Below are positions 1-10,088 of a DNA stretch of 64,000 bases, piece by piece. The notes beneath the pieces are model-generated. The model ran no database searches. It was not told where the DNA came from and was given only the letters and a program-made list of their open reading frames with translations. Within the stretch, counting starts at the first letter, position 1, and each line of letters opens with the position of its first letter. This stretch comes from Rahnella aquatilis CIP 78.65 = ATCC 33071 (GTDB taxonomy: Bacteria > Pseudomonadota > Gammaproteobacteria > Enterobacterales > Enterobacteriaceae), in NCBI RefSeq assembly GCF_000241955.1, contig NC_016818.1, positions 930,001 to 994,000 of the forward strand, in the 5' to 3' direction. The translations under genes were made by a program, and so were the position numbers.

Positions 1-1023
1 AATCCGAAAGGTGTGGTGCATTCACACGCCAGTCTGCTGGCTAACGTCGAGCAAATCCGTACCGTTGCTGACTTCACGCCGCGTGACCGGTTTATGTCGT
101 CGCTGCCGCTGTTCCACGCCTTCGGCCTGACGGTCGGATTGTTAACGCCGCTGCTCACCGGTGCCCGCGTGTTCTTGTATCCGAGCCCGCTGCATTACCG
201 CATTGTGCCGGAGCTGGTTTACGACCAGAACTGTACGGTGCTTTTCGGCACCTCAACGTTCCTTGGAAACTATGCCCGCTTTGCGCATCCGTATGATTTT
301 GCACGGTTGCGGTATGTGGTCGCCGGAGCGGAGAAACTGGCAGAGAGCACCAAAGAAATCTGGCAGAACAAATTCGGTATCCGCATTCTGGAAGGCTACG
401 GCGTGACCGAGTGCGCACCGGTGGTGGCGATCAACGTACCGATGGCGACCAAAGTGAATACCGTCGGCAAGATTTTGCCGGGTATGGAATCTCGTCTGAT
501 TACCGTGCCGGGCATTGAGGAGGGCGGACGTCTGCAACTGCGCGGGCCGAACATCATGAAGGGTTACCTGCGCGTTGAAAATCCGGGCGTGCTGGAAACA
601 CCGCAGGCTGAAAATGCCGCAGGCGAAATGCAGGCGGGCTGGTATGACACCGGCGATATCGTCACGCTGGATGAAAAAGGTTTCTGCACCATTCGTGGCC
701 GCGTGAAACGTTTTGCCAAACTGGCGGGGGAAATGGTCTCGCTGGAAAGTGTCGAACAACTGGCGATCAGCGCCTCACCGGATAAACAGCACGCGGCGAC
801 GTCCCGCAGCGATGCCAGCAAAGGCGAGGCGCTGGTGTTGTTTACCACCGATCCTGAATTACGTCGTGATGCGTTAAGTAAAGCCGCCCGTGAGCTGGGG
901 CTGCCGGAACTGGCCGTGCCGCGTGAGATTCGCGTCGTTAAAGCGTTACCGTTGCTCGGCAGCGGTAAACCCGATTTTGTCACCCTGCGCGAGATGGCAG
1001 AGAACCCGGAGAGTGAGGCATGA
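1..1023 (+). CDS. aas: Bifunctional 2-acylglycerophosphoethanolamine acyltransferase / acyl-ACP synthetase, C-terminal part (5' truncated by window edge)
   Basis: Aas re-acylates lysophosphatidylethanolamine in the inner membrane, using acyl groups activated on bound acyl carrier protein. The reading frame is open from the first base, so only the C-terminal acyl-ACP synthetase half is present (341 codons including stop). It shows the AMP-forming enzyme core: PKGVVHSH near the start (the P-loop-like region), the EGYGVTE motif and the YDTGDIV motif. The stop overlaps the lplT start by an ATGA junction, the usual aas-lplT arrangement in enterobacteria, where the two proteins form one lysophospholipid repair route. 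The N-terminal acyltransferase domain lies outside the window. Confidence 0.96.
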   Translation, partial: NPKGVVHSHASLLANVEQIRTVADFTPRDRFMSSLPLFHAFGLTVGLLTPLLTGARVFLYPSPLHYRIVPELVYDQNCTVLFGTSTFLGNYARFAHPYDFARLRYVVAGAEKLAESTKEIWQNKFGIRILEGYGVTECAPVVAINVPMATKVNTVGKILPGMESRLITVPGIEEGGRLQLRGPNIMKGYLRVENPGVLETPQAENAAGEMQAGWYDTGDIVTLDEKGFCTIRGRVKRFAKLAGEMVSLESVEQLAISASPDKQHAATSRSDASKGEALVLFTTDPELRRDALSKAARELGLPELAVPREIRVVKALPLLGSGKPDFVTLREMAENPESEA

Positions 1024-2231
1024 GTCAGCCTTTAACGGCGGCCGCAGGGCCGCTGATGTCAAAGAGTATGACGGCGGTGATCGTGGCGCAGTTCCTGTCG
1101 GCCTTCGGTGATAACGCGCTGTTGTTTGCCGCGCTGGCGCTGATTAAACAACAGCTTTACCCCGACTGGAGCCAGCCCGTTTTACAAATGGCGTTTGTGG
1201 CGACGTATATCATCCTCGCGCCGTTTGTCGGGCAGTTTGCCGACAGCTTCTCGAAGGGCCGCGTGATGATGGTCGCTAACCTGCTGAAACTGGCGGGTGC
1301 GGCGGTGATTTGCGCCGGACTGAATCCGTTCCTCGGCTATACGCTGGTCGGCATTGGCGCTGCGGCTTATTCACCGGCGAAATACGGCATTCTGGGCGAG
1401 ATCGCCAGTGGAGAACAACTGGTGAAAGCCAACGGGCTGATGGAAGCGTCTACTATTGCCGCGATCCTGCTGGGTTCTGTGGCCGGTGGCGCACTGGCTG
1501 ACTGGAGCATTCTGGCGGCGCTCGGTATCTGTGTGCTGGCGTATGGCGCGGCAGTGGCGGCAAACTGGTTTATTCCGAAGCTGAACCCGGCGCGTCCGGG
1601 GCAGTCGTGGAATCCGGCAAAAATGAGCCGGACGTTTTTCTCTGCCTGCAAAGCCTTGTGGCAGGATGGCGAAACCCGCTTCTCGCTGGTCGGTACCAGC
1701 TTGTTCTGGGGCGCGGGCGTGACGCTGCGTTTCCTGCTGGTGCTGTGGGTTCCCGTGGCGCTGGGCATCACCGATAACAAAACCCCGACGTTGCTGAATG
1801 CGATGGTGGCGATCGGGATTGTGTTTGGTGCGGGCGCGGCGGCGAAGTTAATCCGTCTGGAAACCGTGAAACGCTGCCTGCCAGCAGGTGTCGCCATTGG
1901 TATCGCCGTGGTGGTCTTTGCGCTGCAAACCAGCATGGTGAGTGCTTACATTGTGCTGGTAGTGGTGGGGATTTTAGGCGGCTTCTTTGTGGTGCCGCTG
2001 AATGCATTGTTGCAGCATCGCGGTAAGATTTCCGTCGGAGCCGGTAACGCGATCGCGGTACAGAACCTGGGTGAAAACACCGCCATGCTGCTGATGCTCG
2101 GCTTGTATTCGCTGGTGGTGATGGCAGGTGCGCCGGTAGTGGCGATTGGCATCGGGTTCGGTGTGGTGTTCGCGCTGGCGATTGCCGGGTTGTGGATCTG
2201 GAAAAATATGCAGAAACGCCGTCTGGCGTGA
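1020..2231 (+). CDS. lplT: Lysophospholipid transporter LplT
   Basis: LplT flips lysophospholipids such as lyso-PE across the inner membrane so that Aas can re-acylate them. The 403-residue product is a very hydrophobic major-facilitator protein with about twelve predicted membrane segments. It begins with a short polar leader followed by [19 protein letters not shown], which is typical of LplT. The start codon overlaps the aas stop (ATGA), indicating translational coupling in one operon. A strong hairpin with a T-run follows directly after the stop. Family assignment rests on sequence character and on the conserved aas-lplT pairing. Confidence 0.96.
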   Translation: MSQPLTAAAGPLMSKSMTAVIVAQFLSAFGDNALLFAALALIKQQLYPDWSQPVLQMAFVATYIILAPFVGQFADSFSKGRVMMVANLLKLAGAAVICAGLNPFLGYTLVGIGAAAYSPAKYGILGEIASGEQLVKANGLMEASTIAAILLGSVAGGALADWSILAALGICVLAYGAAVAANWFIPKLNPARPGQSWNPAKMSRTFFSACKALWQDGETRFSLVGTSLFWGAGVTLRFLLVLWVPVALGITDNKTPTLLNAMVAIGIVFGAGAAAKLIRLETVKRCLPAGVAIGIAVVVFALQTSMVSAYIVLVVVGILGGFFVVPLNALLQHRGKISVGAGNAIAVQNLGENTAMLLMLGLYSLVVMAGAPVVAIGIGFGVVFALAIAGLWIWKNMQKRRLA

Positions 2232-2249
2232 TCTGGCATCTGAAAAAAG

Positions 2250-2274
2250 AAAAGGGCGCTCAGCGCCCTTTTTT
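2250..2274 (+). terminator. Rho-independent terminator of aas-lplT (probably bidirectional with tas)
   Basis: The arms AAAAGGGCGC and GCGCCCTTTT enclose a TCA loop and run into a T-tract. The hairpin lies between the convergent genes lplT and tas. The A-tract on its left side means it could also terminate tas transcripts on the minus strand. Confidence 0.9.
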
Positions 2275-2292
2275 GTTGCCTGCAATCAGGAT

Positions 2293-3333
2293 TTACGGCG
2301 CAGGAATGGTGAAGCGTTTGTGGATATTTTCCAGATCAGCAAGGATTTCCTCATCGAGTGTCAGATCCTGACTGTCGATGTTGATCTTCAACTGTTCGAG
2401 CGTGGTTGCGCCCAGCAGCGTGCTGGCCACAAACGGTTGCTGACGTACAAAGGCCAGCGCCATCTGAGAAGGATCCAGGTTACGTTTCTTCGCCAGCGCG
2501 ACATATTCGGCAATCGCCGCTTCAGCCTGCGGTGATGAGTAACGGGTGAAACGGCTGAACAGCGTATTACGTGCCCCGGCCGGTTTCGCACCGTTAAGGT
2601 ATTTACCGCTCAGTGTACCAAACGCCAGGCTGGAATAGGCCAGCAGTTCGACCCCTTCGTGCTGGCTGATTTCCGACAAACCGATTTCAAAGCTGCGGTT
2701 CAGCAGACTGTACGGGTTTTGAATCGAAACGATACGCGGCAGATCGTGTTTCTCAGCCAGTTGCAGGTAACGCATCACGCCCCACGGAGTTTCGTTAGAG
2801 ACCCCGATATAGCGGATTTTACCGGCACGAACCTGTTCATTAAGTGCTTCCAGTGTTTCCAGCAGGGTCACCGGAGACTGCTCTTCGGTGTACTGATAAC
2901 TCAGTTTGCCAAAGTAATTGGTCTGGCGCTGAGGCCAGTGCAACTGGTAAAGATCCAGATAATCGGTATTCAGACGTTGCAGACTGGCATCCAGTGCCGC
3001 GCGGATATTTTTGCGATCCAGCATCTGAGCCGGGCGAATGGCGTTGTCATTACCCCGGGAAGGCCCGGAAACTTTGCTCGCCAGAACGATCTTCTCACGA
3101 TTACCACGGGCTTTCAGCCAGCTACCGATATAGGTTTCCGTCAGCCCCTGTGTTTCAGGACGCGGCGGAACGGGATACATCTCTGCGGTATCAATCAGGT
3201 TGATACCCGCCGCAACGGCGTAATCGAGTTGCTGGTGGGCGTCGGCTTCGCTGTTTTGTTCACCAAAAGTCATGGTGCCAAGTCCCAGTAAGCTCACTTC
3301 TAAAGAACTGTGGGGTATACGGTGATATTGCAT
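2293..3333 (-). CDS. tas: NADP(H)-dependent aldo-keto reductase Tas
   Basis: Tas is a cytoplasmic aldo-keto reductase first found as a suppressor of tyrosine auxotrophy under starvation; its physiological substrate is not settled. The 346-residue product has the AKR TIM-barrel signature: LGLGTMTFGEQ at the N-terminus, the catalytic-region motif NLIDTAEMYP with Asp and Tyr, and DYLDLYQLHWP in the middle. Its length matches E. coli Tas (346). It sits convergent to lplT and beside ygdR, as in E. coli. The start ATG is followed by QYHRIPHSSLEVS, the usual family N-terminus. Confidence 0.96.
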   Translation of the reverse strand: MQYHRIPHSSLEVSLLGLGTMTFGEQNSEADAHQQLDYAVAAGINLIDTAEMYPVPPRPETQGLTETYIGSWLKARGNREKIVLASKVSGPSRGNDNAIRPAQMLDRKNIRAALDASLQRLNTDYLDLYQLHWPQRQTNYFGKLSYQYTEEQSPVTLLETLEALNEQVRAGKIRYIGVSNETPWGVMRYLQLAEKHDLPRIVSIQNPYSLLNRSFEIGLSEISQHEGVELLAYSSLAFGTLSGKYLNGAKPAGARNTLFSRFTRYSSPQAEAAIAEYVALAKKRNLDPSQMALAFVRQQPFVASTLLGATTLEQLKINIDSQDLTLDEEILADLENIHKRFTIPAP

Positions 3334-3465
3334 TGCCGGTCTTCCTTTATATCTGAGAATGTCAGCCTGTTAGAAAAAGCGCCTTAACTGACTATATACA
3401 AGGCTGGCAGATGGGGGAAGTGGCAGTGTGTGCGGGAGGAACGACGCGGTCGGTGGATAAAATAA

Positions 3466-3492
3466 CAAAAAGCCAGTCCTGAGAACTGGCTC
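3466..3492 (-). terminator. Rho-independent terminator of ygdR
   Basis: On the minus strand AGCCAGTTCTC-AGGACTGGCT forms a hairpin followed by TTTTTG. It begins about 26 bases downstream of the ygdR stop codon. Confidence 0.85.
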
Positions 3493-3517
3493 TGCGACGG
3501 GTTAAGAGGCGTAGTGC

Positions 3518-3739
3518 TTAACGCTTCATCACCTGGCTGACATTGTCATTATTGATCTGGCGATCGTTGCCTTGTTCATCTGTGTAACTCAACAGTCCGG
3601 TAGATTTATCCAGCTTAGGTTTACCATCGGTCAGGATCATATTGCCGTCTTTGGTTGAGATGACATAGTCGCTGGCACAGCCTGCGAGGCTCAACACCAC
3701 AAGCGCAGCACCGGCTGCCATTAAAGTTTTTTTCATCAT
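3518..3739 (-). CDS. ygdR: YgdI/YgdR family small lipoprotein (DUF903)
   Basis: This 73-residue protein has a lipoprotein signal peptide: MMKKTLMAAG, a hydrophobic stretch, and a lipobox LAGC at residues 19-22, so the mature protein would start with an acylated Cys. The mature part carries the DUF903 pattern, including Y-V-I-S-T-K-D-G and SYTDEQGNDRQIN. Function is unknown. The window contains a paralogue of the same size and plan, ygdI at 22562-22786. In E. coli ygdR lies between tas and ygdQ-mutH; here ygdQ is absent and mutH follows directly upstream. Confidence 0.93.
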   Translation of the reverse strand: MMKKTLMAAGAALVVLSLAGCASDYVISTKDGNMILTDGKPKLDKSTGLLSYTDEQGNDRQINNDNVSQVMKR

Positions 3740-3822
3740 CGTTAACGTTCCTTTTTGTTGTACCGAAGATAGAGATATTTAGCGTAGCAAACTATCCCGC
3801 AGACAGCGGGAAATGATATCAG

Positions 3823-4509
3823 TTAAAGCTGAAAATGGCGGGCCAGAAGCGCCGCGGTAAAACGCTTCTTCAAATAGAAGCCGCGCGGCAGCGTCAAAAT
3901 GGGTTGCCCCAATTCGCCGATCGCTTCCGTCAGCGCTTTGCTGTTGGCGGCCTTGGGCCGAATTTGCAGATATTCGCCATGACGGGCTGTGATGCTTTCG
4001 ACTTTACCCAGAACGATTAAATCCATCAGTTCTTCCCAGTCCTGACGCAGTTGCTCATCTTCTTCCCCGGAGGGTTGCCATAATAAAGGCGCCCCGATGT
4101 GGCGCTCAGCCAGGAGGATCTGGCGCTCACCTTCAACCGGTATCCACAAAACCCGCGCCAGTTTGTGGCGCACATGGCTGTTTTCCCATGTCACGCCGCT
4201 GTTACCGGTTAAAGGTGCTACGCAGACAAACGTGGTTTCCAATGGTTTGCCACGGGAATCAACCGGGATCGTTTTCAGTTCAATGCCAATGTCAGCGAAA
4301 TCCTGCTCGGGTTTACTTCCTGCAATGGCACCGAGATATACCTCGAGCAACATACCCACCCAGCCTTTCTCCCGTTTAAGGTTCTCAGGAATGGGCAGGC
4401 CAGCGCGTGCGGCGAGTTCACCCAACGTATGACCCGCCAGCGATTGTGCGCGGTGTAACAGTTCCTGTTCATTGTGCGGAGGCCGGGTGGCAGGTAACGG
4501 AATAGACAT
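3823..4509 (-). CDS. mutH: DNA mismatch repair endonuclease MutH
   Basis: MutH nicks the unmethylated strand at hemimethylated GATC sites after MutS-MutL mismatch recognition, directing methyl-directed mismatch repair. The 228-residue length fits the family (E. coli 229). The restriction-endonuclease-like catalytic pattern D-x(n)-E-x-K is visible in [13 protein letters not shown], and [14 protein letters not shown] lies upstream of it. The start codon is ATG followed by [10 protein letters not shown]. It faces away from rppH across a 0.7-kb intergenic region that holds the DARS2-like DnaA-box cluster. Confidence 0.97.
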   Translation of the reverse strand: MSIPLPATRPPHNEQELLHRAQSLAGHTLGELAARAGLPIPENLKREKGWVGMLLEVYLGAIAGSKPEQDFADIGIELKTIPVDSRGKPLETTFVCVAPLTGNSGVTWENSHVRHKLARVLWIPVEGERQILLAERHIGAPLLWQPSGEEDEQLRQDWEELMDLIVLGKVESITARHGEYLQIRPKAANSKALTEAIGELGQPILTLPRGFYLKKRFTAALLARHFQL

Positions 4510-4559
4510 AAAAAAAAAAGCTCACTCGGTAGATTAAATTTCGTACTGCTTTTGTCATG

Positions 4560-5110
4560 CACAGTGAATAAAAAGTTATCCCTGTGGAGCAATGAAATAA
4601 TAGCATGATTTGTCTTAGGTTTTTTTTAGGTTTCTGGCGTTTTTTGTGCCTCAATGATTAGGTTGATCACCTGTTGAAGGCGACAATGAACAGGATCTTC
4701 CACCTACTTATCCACAGATTTCTTGGATAACCCTGCCTGAATTCGATCACTGGTTCGATTTACAGGCTTGACGGGAGGGGTTTTATGCAATTTTTGGGGC
4801 AATGACGTCAACTTTTAGACGATCGCTGTGGATAAAAACGACATTGGTGGATCTTTCGCCAGATTGCTTGCCGGTGTGATATAACTCTCATTTTTAACCG
4901 TGGGATAACTCTGCTTTATGTTTTTAATTCTTTGTTGTTAAAGGTTTTTATAAAGTTATATTTTCCCGCTAAAAATAAGTTAAGAAGAGTTTTACCCCGC
5001 TTACTCTGAAGTTCTTCACACACCTATCCACAGAAAAAGTGAATAAAATTGCGGATGATTTCTAAAATCTGTTTATAACTCGGCGTATAACTGTGAGTTA
5101 TCCCATTTTT
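4560..5110. promoter_or_regulatory. DARS2: DARS2-like DnaA-reactivating region in the mutH-rppH intergenic space
   Basis: The 695-base gap between mutH and rppH is AT-rich and has no plausible gene. It contains perfect DnaA boxes TTATCCACA at 4708-4716 (+) and 4827-4835 (-). Single-mismatch boxes CTATCCACA at 5024-5032 and TTCTTCACA at 5012-5020 (both +) lie side by side, and weaker GTTATCC-type sites occur at 4575-4582 and 5098-5104. In E. coli the DNA between mutH and rppH (ygdP/nudH) is DARS2, which promotes ADP-DnaA to ATP-DnaA exchange with help from IHF and Fis. Identity here rests on synteny plus the boxes. IHF and Fis sites could not be assigned with confidence. The region also contains the promoters of both divergent genes. 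Confidence 0.75.
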
Positions 5111-5204
5111 ATTCATACGGATCGGCATTAACCAGTGGTTTACCGCCTGTTGGTAGTATGAAACAATCAGAACATCTATGAGTTTAAGCTATTGAGGTAG
5201 TCCG

Positions 5205-5732
5205 GTGATCGATGATGATGGCTACCGCCCGAATGTTGGTATTGTAATCTGTGACAAGCAGGGTCAGGTGTTGTGGGCCAGACGATACGGCCAGCACTCC
5301 TGGCAGTTTCCACAAGGGGGCATAAACCCTGGTGAAACCGCTGAGCAGGCCATGTACCGCGAGCTGTTTGAAGAAGTGGGGCTTGGCCGTAAAGATGTCC
5401 GTATTCTGGCTTCAACCCGTAACTGGTTACGTTATAAATTGCCGAAACGTTTGGTGCGTTGGGACACAAAGCCGGTTTGTATCGGCCAAAAGCAAAAATG
5501 GTTCTTGCTGCAACTGATGTGTAACGATGCTGACATCAATATGCAGCGCAGCAGTACGCCTGAATTTGATGGCTGGCGTTGGGTGAGTTTCTGGTATCCG
5601 GTTCGTCAGGTGGTGTCATTTAAACGCGATGTTTACCGGCGTGTAATGAAAGAGTTTTCCACGACTATTATGCCGATGCAGGAAGTCTCCCTTCCCAGGA
5701 CGTCACCCGCTTATCGTCGTAAAAGAGGCTAA
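5205..5732 (+). CDS. rppH: RNA pyrophosphohydrolase RppH (NudH)
   Basis: RppH removes phosphate or pyrophosphate from 5'-triphosphorylated mRNA ends, which triggers RNase E-dependent decay. The 175-residue protein has the full Nudix box (GGINPGE ... REL-EEVGL) around residues 37-60, preceded by HSWQFPQ. The start is GTG, giving the standard N-terminus [16 protein letters not shown]; the same GTG start is used in E. coli. The tail ends in YRRKRG, as in close relatives. ptsP begins 11 bases after the stop, so the two are almost certainly co-transcribed, as in other enterobacteria. Confidence 0.97.
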   Translation: MIDDDGYRPNVGIVICDKQGQVLWARRYGQHSWQFPQGGINPGETAEQAMYRELFEEVGLGRKDVRILASTRNWLRYKLPKRLVRWDTKPVCIGQKQKWFLLQLMCNDADINMQRSSTPEFDGWRWVSFWYPVRQVVSFKRDVYRRVMKEFSTTIMPMQEVSLPRTSPAYRRKRG

Positions 5733-5743
5733 GTCACGAAGAG

Positions 5744-7990
5744 ATGCTCACGCGTTTGCGAGAAATTGTTGAAAAGGTAGCAATGGCGTCCAGCCTTAAT
5801 GATGCGCTGGACGTACTGGTCAATGAAACCTGCCTGGCGATGGACACGGAAGTGTGTTCCGTCTATCTCGCTGACAATGACCGTCGTTGTTATTATCTGA
5901 TGGCGACGCGAGGTTTGAAAAAACCTCGCGGGCGGACTATTACGCTGGCCTTTGATCAGGGGATTGTCGGTCTGGTAGGGCGTCTGGCTGAGCCCATCAA
6001 CCTTGCTGATGCGCAGAGCCATCCCAGCTTCAAATATATTCCTGCCGTAAAAGAAGATCTTTTCCGATCCTTTCTGGGTGTGCCGATCATTCACCGTCGT
6101 CAGCTGCTGGGCGTGCTGGTTATTCAGCAACGCGAACACCGGCAGTTCGACGAAAGTGAAGAGTCGTTTATGGTCACACTCGCCACTCAGCTGGCGGCGA
6201 TCCTTTCTCAGGCACAGCTTAATGTGCTTTACGGGCGCTTTCGCCAGACGCGCGTTCGTGCGCTTGCTGCATCGCCGGGGGTGGCCATCGGTATTGGCTG
6301 GCAGGACAGCTCACAACCTTCGCTCGATCACGTTTATATGGCGTCTACGCTGGATACCGTGCGTGAACGCGAACGTCTGACCCGCGCTCTGGAAGACGCC
6401 GGTGCAGAGTTCCGCCGTTTCAGTAAACGGTTTGCAGCGAGTGCGCAGAAAGAAAGCGCGGCGATTTTTGACCTTTATTCTCACCTCCTTAATGATGCGC
6501 GGCTCAAGCGCGAACTGTTCGCCCAGATAGATCAGGGCGCAGTCGCAGAGTGGGCAGTCAAAAAGGTCGTAGAAGAGTTTGCGGCGCAGTTTGCCAGCTT
6601 GCAGGATACCTATCTGCGTGAGCGTGGCAGCGATTTACGCGCGCTGGGCCAGCGGCTGGTATTCCATCTTGATGATACGATCCAGGGCAACACACAGTGG
6701 CCGGAACGTTTTATTCTGGTTGCCGATGAACTGACAGCCACTTTGCTGGCCGAAATGCCGCAAGACCGGCTGGCAGGCGTGGTAGTTCGCGACGGTGCAG
6801 CCAACTCGCATGCGGCGATTTTAGTGCGTGCGATGGGGGTGCCGACCATTATGGGTGCCGATATTCAGCCCGCACTGCTCAGCCAGCGACAACTGATCGT
6901 TGACGGCTACCGGGGTGAGTTGCTGATTGACCCGGAAGCTGTACTGGTTACGGAATACAAGCGTCTGATCAGTGAAGAAATGGAGCTGAGTCAGAAGGCT
7001 GAAGATGACGTTGAGCAACCCGCAGCGCTGAAAAGCGGCGAACGGGTGAAAGTGATGCTCAACGCCGGTCTGAGTGCGGATCACGAAAAACTGTTCGGTA
7101 GCCGCGTTGACGGCGTCGGGTTGTATCGCACCGAAATTCCTTTCATGTTGCAAAGCGGCTTCCCTTCTGAGGAAGAGCAGGTCGCGCAATATCAGGGCAT
7201 GTTGCAGCTGTTTCCGCAAAAGCCGGTGACACTGCGAACGCTGGATATCGGCTCAGATAAACAATTGCCTTATATGCCGATCAGCGAGGAGAACCCTTGT
7301 CTGGGCTGGCGCGGTATTCGTATTACCCTCGATCAGCCTGAAATTTTCCTGATCCAGGTTCGTGCGATGTTGCGTGCCAATGCCGCAACCGGAAATCTCG
7401 GTATTCTTCTGCCGATGGTCACCAGCCTTGAAGAGATTGATGAGGCACGCCGTTTAATCGATCGCGCCGGACGTGAAGTGGAAGAACAGTTGGGTTACGC
7501 GCTGCCGCATACCCGTCTTGGCGTGATGATCGAAGTGCCGTCGATGGTCTTTATGCTGCCTGCATTGGCCGGAAGAGTGGAATTTATTTCCGTCGGCACC
7601 AACGACCTGACGCAATATCTGCTGGCTGTTGATCGCAACAATACCCGTGTCGCCGGGCTTTATGACAGCCTGCATCCGGCGATGCTGCGGGTGCTCAAAC
7701 AAATTGTCACCACCGCTGAGGTGGCCGGACTGGATGTCAGCTTGTGCGGAGAGATGGCGGGTGATCCGATGGGGGCATTACTGCTTACCGGTATGGGCTT
7801 TCGTAATCTCAGCATGAACGGGCGCAGTGTTGCCCGTGTAAAATACCTGCTTCGCCGTATCGAACTACATGATGCTGAAGAGCTGGCCAGCCGGGTGTTA
7901 CAGGCGCATTTCACGACGGACGTTCGTCATATGACCGCTGCTTTTATGGAAAGACGCGGGCTGGGCGGTCTGATCCGTGGGGGGAAATAA
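5744..7990 (+). CDS. ptsP: Phosphoenolpyruvate-protein phosphotransferase PtsP (enzyme I-Ntr)
   Basis: PtsP starts the nitrogen phosphotransferase relay: it autophosphorylates from PEP and passes phosphate to NPr (PtsO) and then EIIA-Ntr (PtsN), linking nitrogen and carbon status to potassium transport and other regulation. The 748-residue protein has an N-terminal GAF domain (about residues 1-165) that senses glutamine and 2-oxoglutarate. A swivelling phosphohistidine domain follows, with His356 in GAANSHAAILVR. The PEP-utilising TIM barrel contains LYRTEIPFM, GTNDLTQY and the CGEMAG cysteine. Length equals E. coli PtsP (748). Confidence 0.97.
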   Translation: MLTRLREIVEKVAMASSLNDALDVLVNETCLAMDTEVCSVYLADNDRRCYYLMATRGLKKPRGRTITLAFDQGIVGLVGRLAEPINLADAQSHPSFKYIPAVKEDLFRSFLGVPIIHRRQLLGVLVIQQREHRQFDESEESFMVTLATQLAAILSQAQLNVLYGRFRQTRVRALAASPGVAIGIGWQDSSQPSLDHVYMASTLDTVRERERLTRALEDAGAEFRRFSKRFAASAQKESAAIFDLYSHLLNDARLKRELFAQIDQGAVAEWAVKKVVEEFAAQFASLQDTYLRERGSDLRALGQRLVFHLDDTIQGNTQWPERFILVADELTATLLAEMPQDRLAGVVVRDGAANSHAAILVRAMGVPTIMGADIQPALLSQRQLIVDGYRGELLIDPEAVLVTEYKRLISEEMELSQKAEDDVEQPAALKSGERVKVMLNAGLSADHEKLFGSRVDGVGLYRTEIPFMLQSGFPSEEEQVAQYQGMLQLFPQKPVTLRTLDIGSDKQLPYMPISEENPCLGWRGIRITLDQPEIFLIQVRAMLRANAATGNLGILLPMVTSLEEIDEARRLIDRAGREVEEQLGYALPHTRLGVMIEVPSMVFMLPALAGRVEFISVGTNDLTQYLLAVDRNNTRVAGLYDSLHPAMLRVLKQIVTTAEVAGLDVSLCGEMAGDPMGALLLTGMGFRNLSMNGRSVARVKYLLRRIELHDAEELASRVLQAHFTTDVRHMTAAFMERRGLGGLIRGGK

Positions 7991-8021
7991 GCGCCGGATG
8001 CCATGCTTTGTACCGTGTTAC

Positions 8022-8064
8022 TCTCATCCTGCTCGCTTGCCGGCGCAAGATGAGATGATTTTTT
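8022..8064 (+). terminator. Possible terminator after rppH-ptsP
   Basis: TCTCATC (8022-8028) pairs with GATGAGA (8049-8055), with extra pairing inside the loop, and a run of six T follows at 8059-8064. It sits between ptsP and lgt. The long loop makes it less certain than the other terminators. Confidence 0.5.
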
Positions 8065-8172
8065 ACAGAACTTTTCCAGCGGCTTAGCCCCGGAAAACCT
8101 TCCGGCTATGCTACTATTCGCTCCCTGCTGGCCCCTGACCGGGCAATAATGATAAACAATTTGTGGTGATAG

Positions 8173-9042
8173 ATGAGCAACAGCTATCTGGCGTTTCCCC
8201 AGTTTGATCCGGTGATTTTCTCAATCGGACCGGTATCTCTTCACTGGTACGGACTGATGTACTTAGTCGGTTTTGTCTTCGCGATGTGGCTGGCGGTACG
8301 CCGTGCCAATAAGCCAGGCAGCGGCTGGACAAAAGATGAAGTTGAAAACTTACTGTACGCCGGTTTCCTGGGGGTATTCCTCGGTGGTCGTATCGGTTAC
8401 GTTTTCTTCTACAACCTGCCTTTATTCCTCGATAACCCGCTTTATCTTTTCAAGGTCTGGGATGGTGGCATGTCTTTCCACGGCGGCCTGATTGGCGTGA
8501 TCGTGGTCATGCTGATTTTTGCCCATCGTACCAAACGCAACTTCTTCCAGGTTTCGGACTTTATCGCTCCGCTGATCCCGTTTGGACTTGGCGCAGGCCG
8601 TTTGGGTAACTTCATCAACGGTGAACTGTGGGGTCGTGTGACCACAGATGTGCCATGGGCGATGCTGTTCCCGGGCTCACGTCAGGAAGATATCGCAATT
8701 GCGGCTGCTGACCCTAAATGGCAACCTCTGCTGAACCAGTACGGCGTATTGCCACGCCATCCTTCCCAGCTGTATGAACTGCTGCTCGAAGGCGTCGTGC
8801 TGTTCATCATTCTGAACGTATTCATCCGTAAATCACGCCCGATGGGCGCGGTGTCAGGCTTGTTCCTGATCGGATATGGCTTATTCCGCATCATCGTTGA
8901 ACATTTCCGCCAGCCGGATGCACAGCTCGGCCTGTTCGACGGGATCATCAGCATGGGGCAGGTTCTGTCCATTCCAATGGTGGTCATTGGCCTGATTGTG
9001 ATGGTCTGGGCATATCGCCGTCCGCAGAAACAATTGTCGTGA
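8173..9042 (+). CDS. lgt: Phosphatidylglycerol-prolipoprotein diacylglyceryl transferase
   Basis: Lgt transfers diacylglycerol from phosphatidylglycerol to the lipobox cysteine of prolipoproteins, the first step of lipoprotein maturation in the inner membrane. The 289-residue protein has about seven membrane segments. It shows the Lgt signature [14 protein letters not shown], the conserved HGGLIG (catalytic-histidine region), and [13 protein letters not shown]. Lengths of about 290 residues are typical. thyA begins 6 bases after the stop, the conserved lgt-thyA operon. Lgt substrates encoded in this window include YgdR, YgdI and MltA. Confidence 0.97.
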   Translation: MSNSYLAFPQFDPVIFSIGPVSLHWYGLMYLVGFVFAMWLAVRRANKPGSGWTKDEVENLLYAGFLGVFLGGRIGYVFFYNLPLFLDNPLYLFKVWDGGMSFHGGLIGVIVVMLIFAHRTKRNFFQVSDFIAPLIPFGLGAGRLGNFINGELWGRVTTDVPWAMLFPGSRQEDIAIAAADPKWQPLLNQYGVLPRHPSQLYELLLEGVVLFIILNVFIRKSRPMGAVSGLFLIGYGLFRIIVEHFRQPDAQLGLFDGIISMGQVLSIPMVVIGLIVMVWAYRRPQKQLS

Positions 9043-9048
9043 GGTAAC

Positions 9049-9843
9049 ATGAAACAGTATCTGGATTTAATGCAGAAAGTGCTTGATGAGGGCACCCCTA
9101 AAGCCGACCGTACCGGTACGGGCACGTTGTCGATTTTTGGTCATCAGATGCGTTTCAACTTGCAGGACGGTTTTCCGCTGGTCACCACCAAACGCTGTCA
9201 CCTGCGCTCAATCATTCATGAACTCCTGTGGTTCCTGAAAGGCGAGACTAACATCGCCTATCTGCGTGAAAATAATGTCAGCATCTGGGATGAGTGGGCT
9301 GACGAAAACGGCGACCTCGGCCCGGTTTATGGCAAGCAATGGCGTGCCTGGGGCGCGGCTGATGGCAGGCAAATCGACCAATTGGCAAGCGTGGTTGAGC
9401 AACTGAAAAAAGACCCTGATTCACGCCGCATTATCGTGTCGGCGTGGAATGTGGGTGAACTGGATCAGATGGCGCTGGCACCCTGCCATGCTTTCTTCCA
9501 GTTCTATGTGGCCGACGGAAAACTGTCTTGCCAGTTGTATCAGCGTTCGTGCGACATCTTCCTTGGTCTGCCGTTTAACATCGCCAGCTACGCGCTGCTG
9601 GTGCATATGATGGCACAGCAGTGTGATCTGGAAGTCGGTGACTTTGTCTGGACCGGTGGTGACACGCATCTGTACAGCAACCATATGGAGCAGACACATC
9701 TGCAACTGACACGTGAGCCTCGTGCATTGCCAAAACTGGTGATTAAACGCAAACCGGCCTCCCTGTTTGATTACAACTTCGAAGATTTCGAGATTGAAGG
9801 GTACGATCCGCACCCCGCAATCAAAGCGCCTGTGGCGATCTGA
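9049..9843 (+). CDS. thyA: Thymidylate synthase
   Basis: ThyA methylates dUMP to dTMP using methylene-tetrahydrofolate. The 264-residue length equals E. coli ThyA. The nucleophile Cys146 is in place within [12 protein letters not shown], and other family motifs are visible: [18 protein letters not shown]-region counterpart [37 protein letters not shown] and GDTHLYSNH. The start codon is preceded by GAGG with good spacing and lies just after lgt. A GC-rich hairpin follows at 9858-9881. Confidence 0.98.
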   Translation: MKQYLDLMQKVLDEGTPKADRTGTGTLSIFGHQMRFNLQDGFPLVTTKRCHLRSIIHELLWFLKGETNIAYLRENNVSIWDEWADENGDLGPVYGKQWRAWGAADGRQIDQLASVVEQLKKDPDSRRIIVSAWNVGELDQMALAPCHAFFQFYVADGKLSCQLYQRSCDIFLGLPFNIASYALLVHMMAQQCDLEVGDFVWTGGDTHLYSNHMEQTHLQLTREPRALPKLVIKRKPASLFDYNFEDFEIEGYDPHPAIKAPVAI

Positions 9844-9857
9844 TTCTTTGTCGTGTG

Positions 9858-9881
9858 CCGCCTGACAGCCTTGTCAGGCGG
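9858..9881 (+). terminator. Hairpin downstream of thyA, probable terminator
   Basis: The perfect 10-base arms CCGCCTGACA and TGTCAGGCGG enclose a GCCT loop. The trailing T-run is weak (TGATTTATC), so termination may be partial or the hairpin may mainly protect the lgt-thyA 3' end. The following bases up to 10088 hold no convincing gene. Confidence 0.6.
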
Positions 9882-10088
9882 TGATTTATCTCTCCTCACG
9901 TTTCTTGCAGCACTTTTTACACCTTTCCCTGACGATTCCTATTCCGATTTTCATCATGATGTTATCCCTGCGAGACATCACGCAAACTTTCTGTTGCATG
10001 TGTTTTGTTGCAGCGATTGCTCTGAAGACATCCTGGAAAAAATAACTTTGCCGATGGCGATAAAAATCTAAACGTCTATTTTGGCGGC

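Noticed and set aside
9853..10071. 72-codon frame after thyA
   Set aside because: It starts across the thyA hairpin, lacks a ribosome-binding site and has no recognisable sequence; the gap before ppdA looks non-coding.
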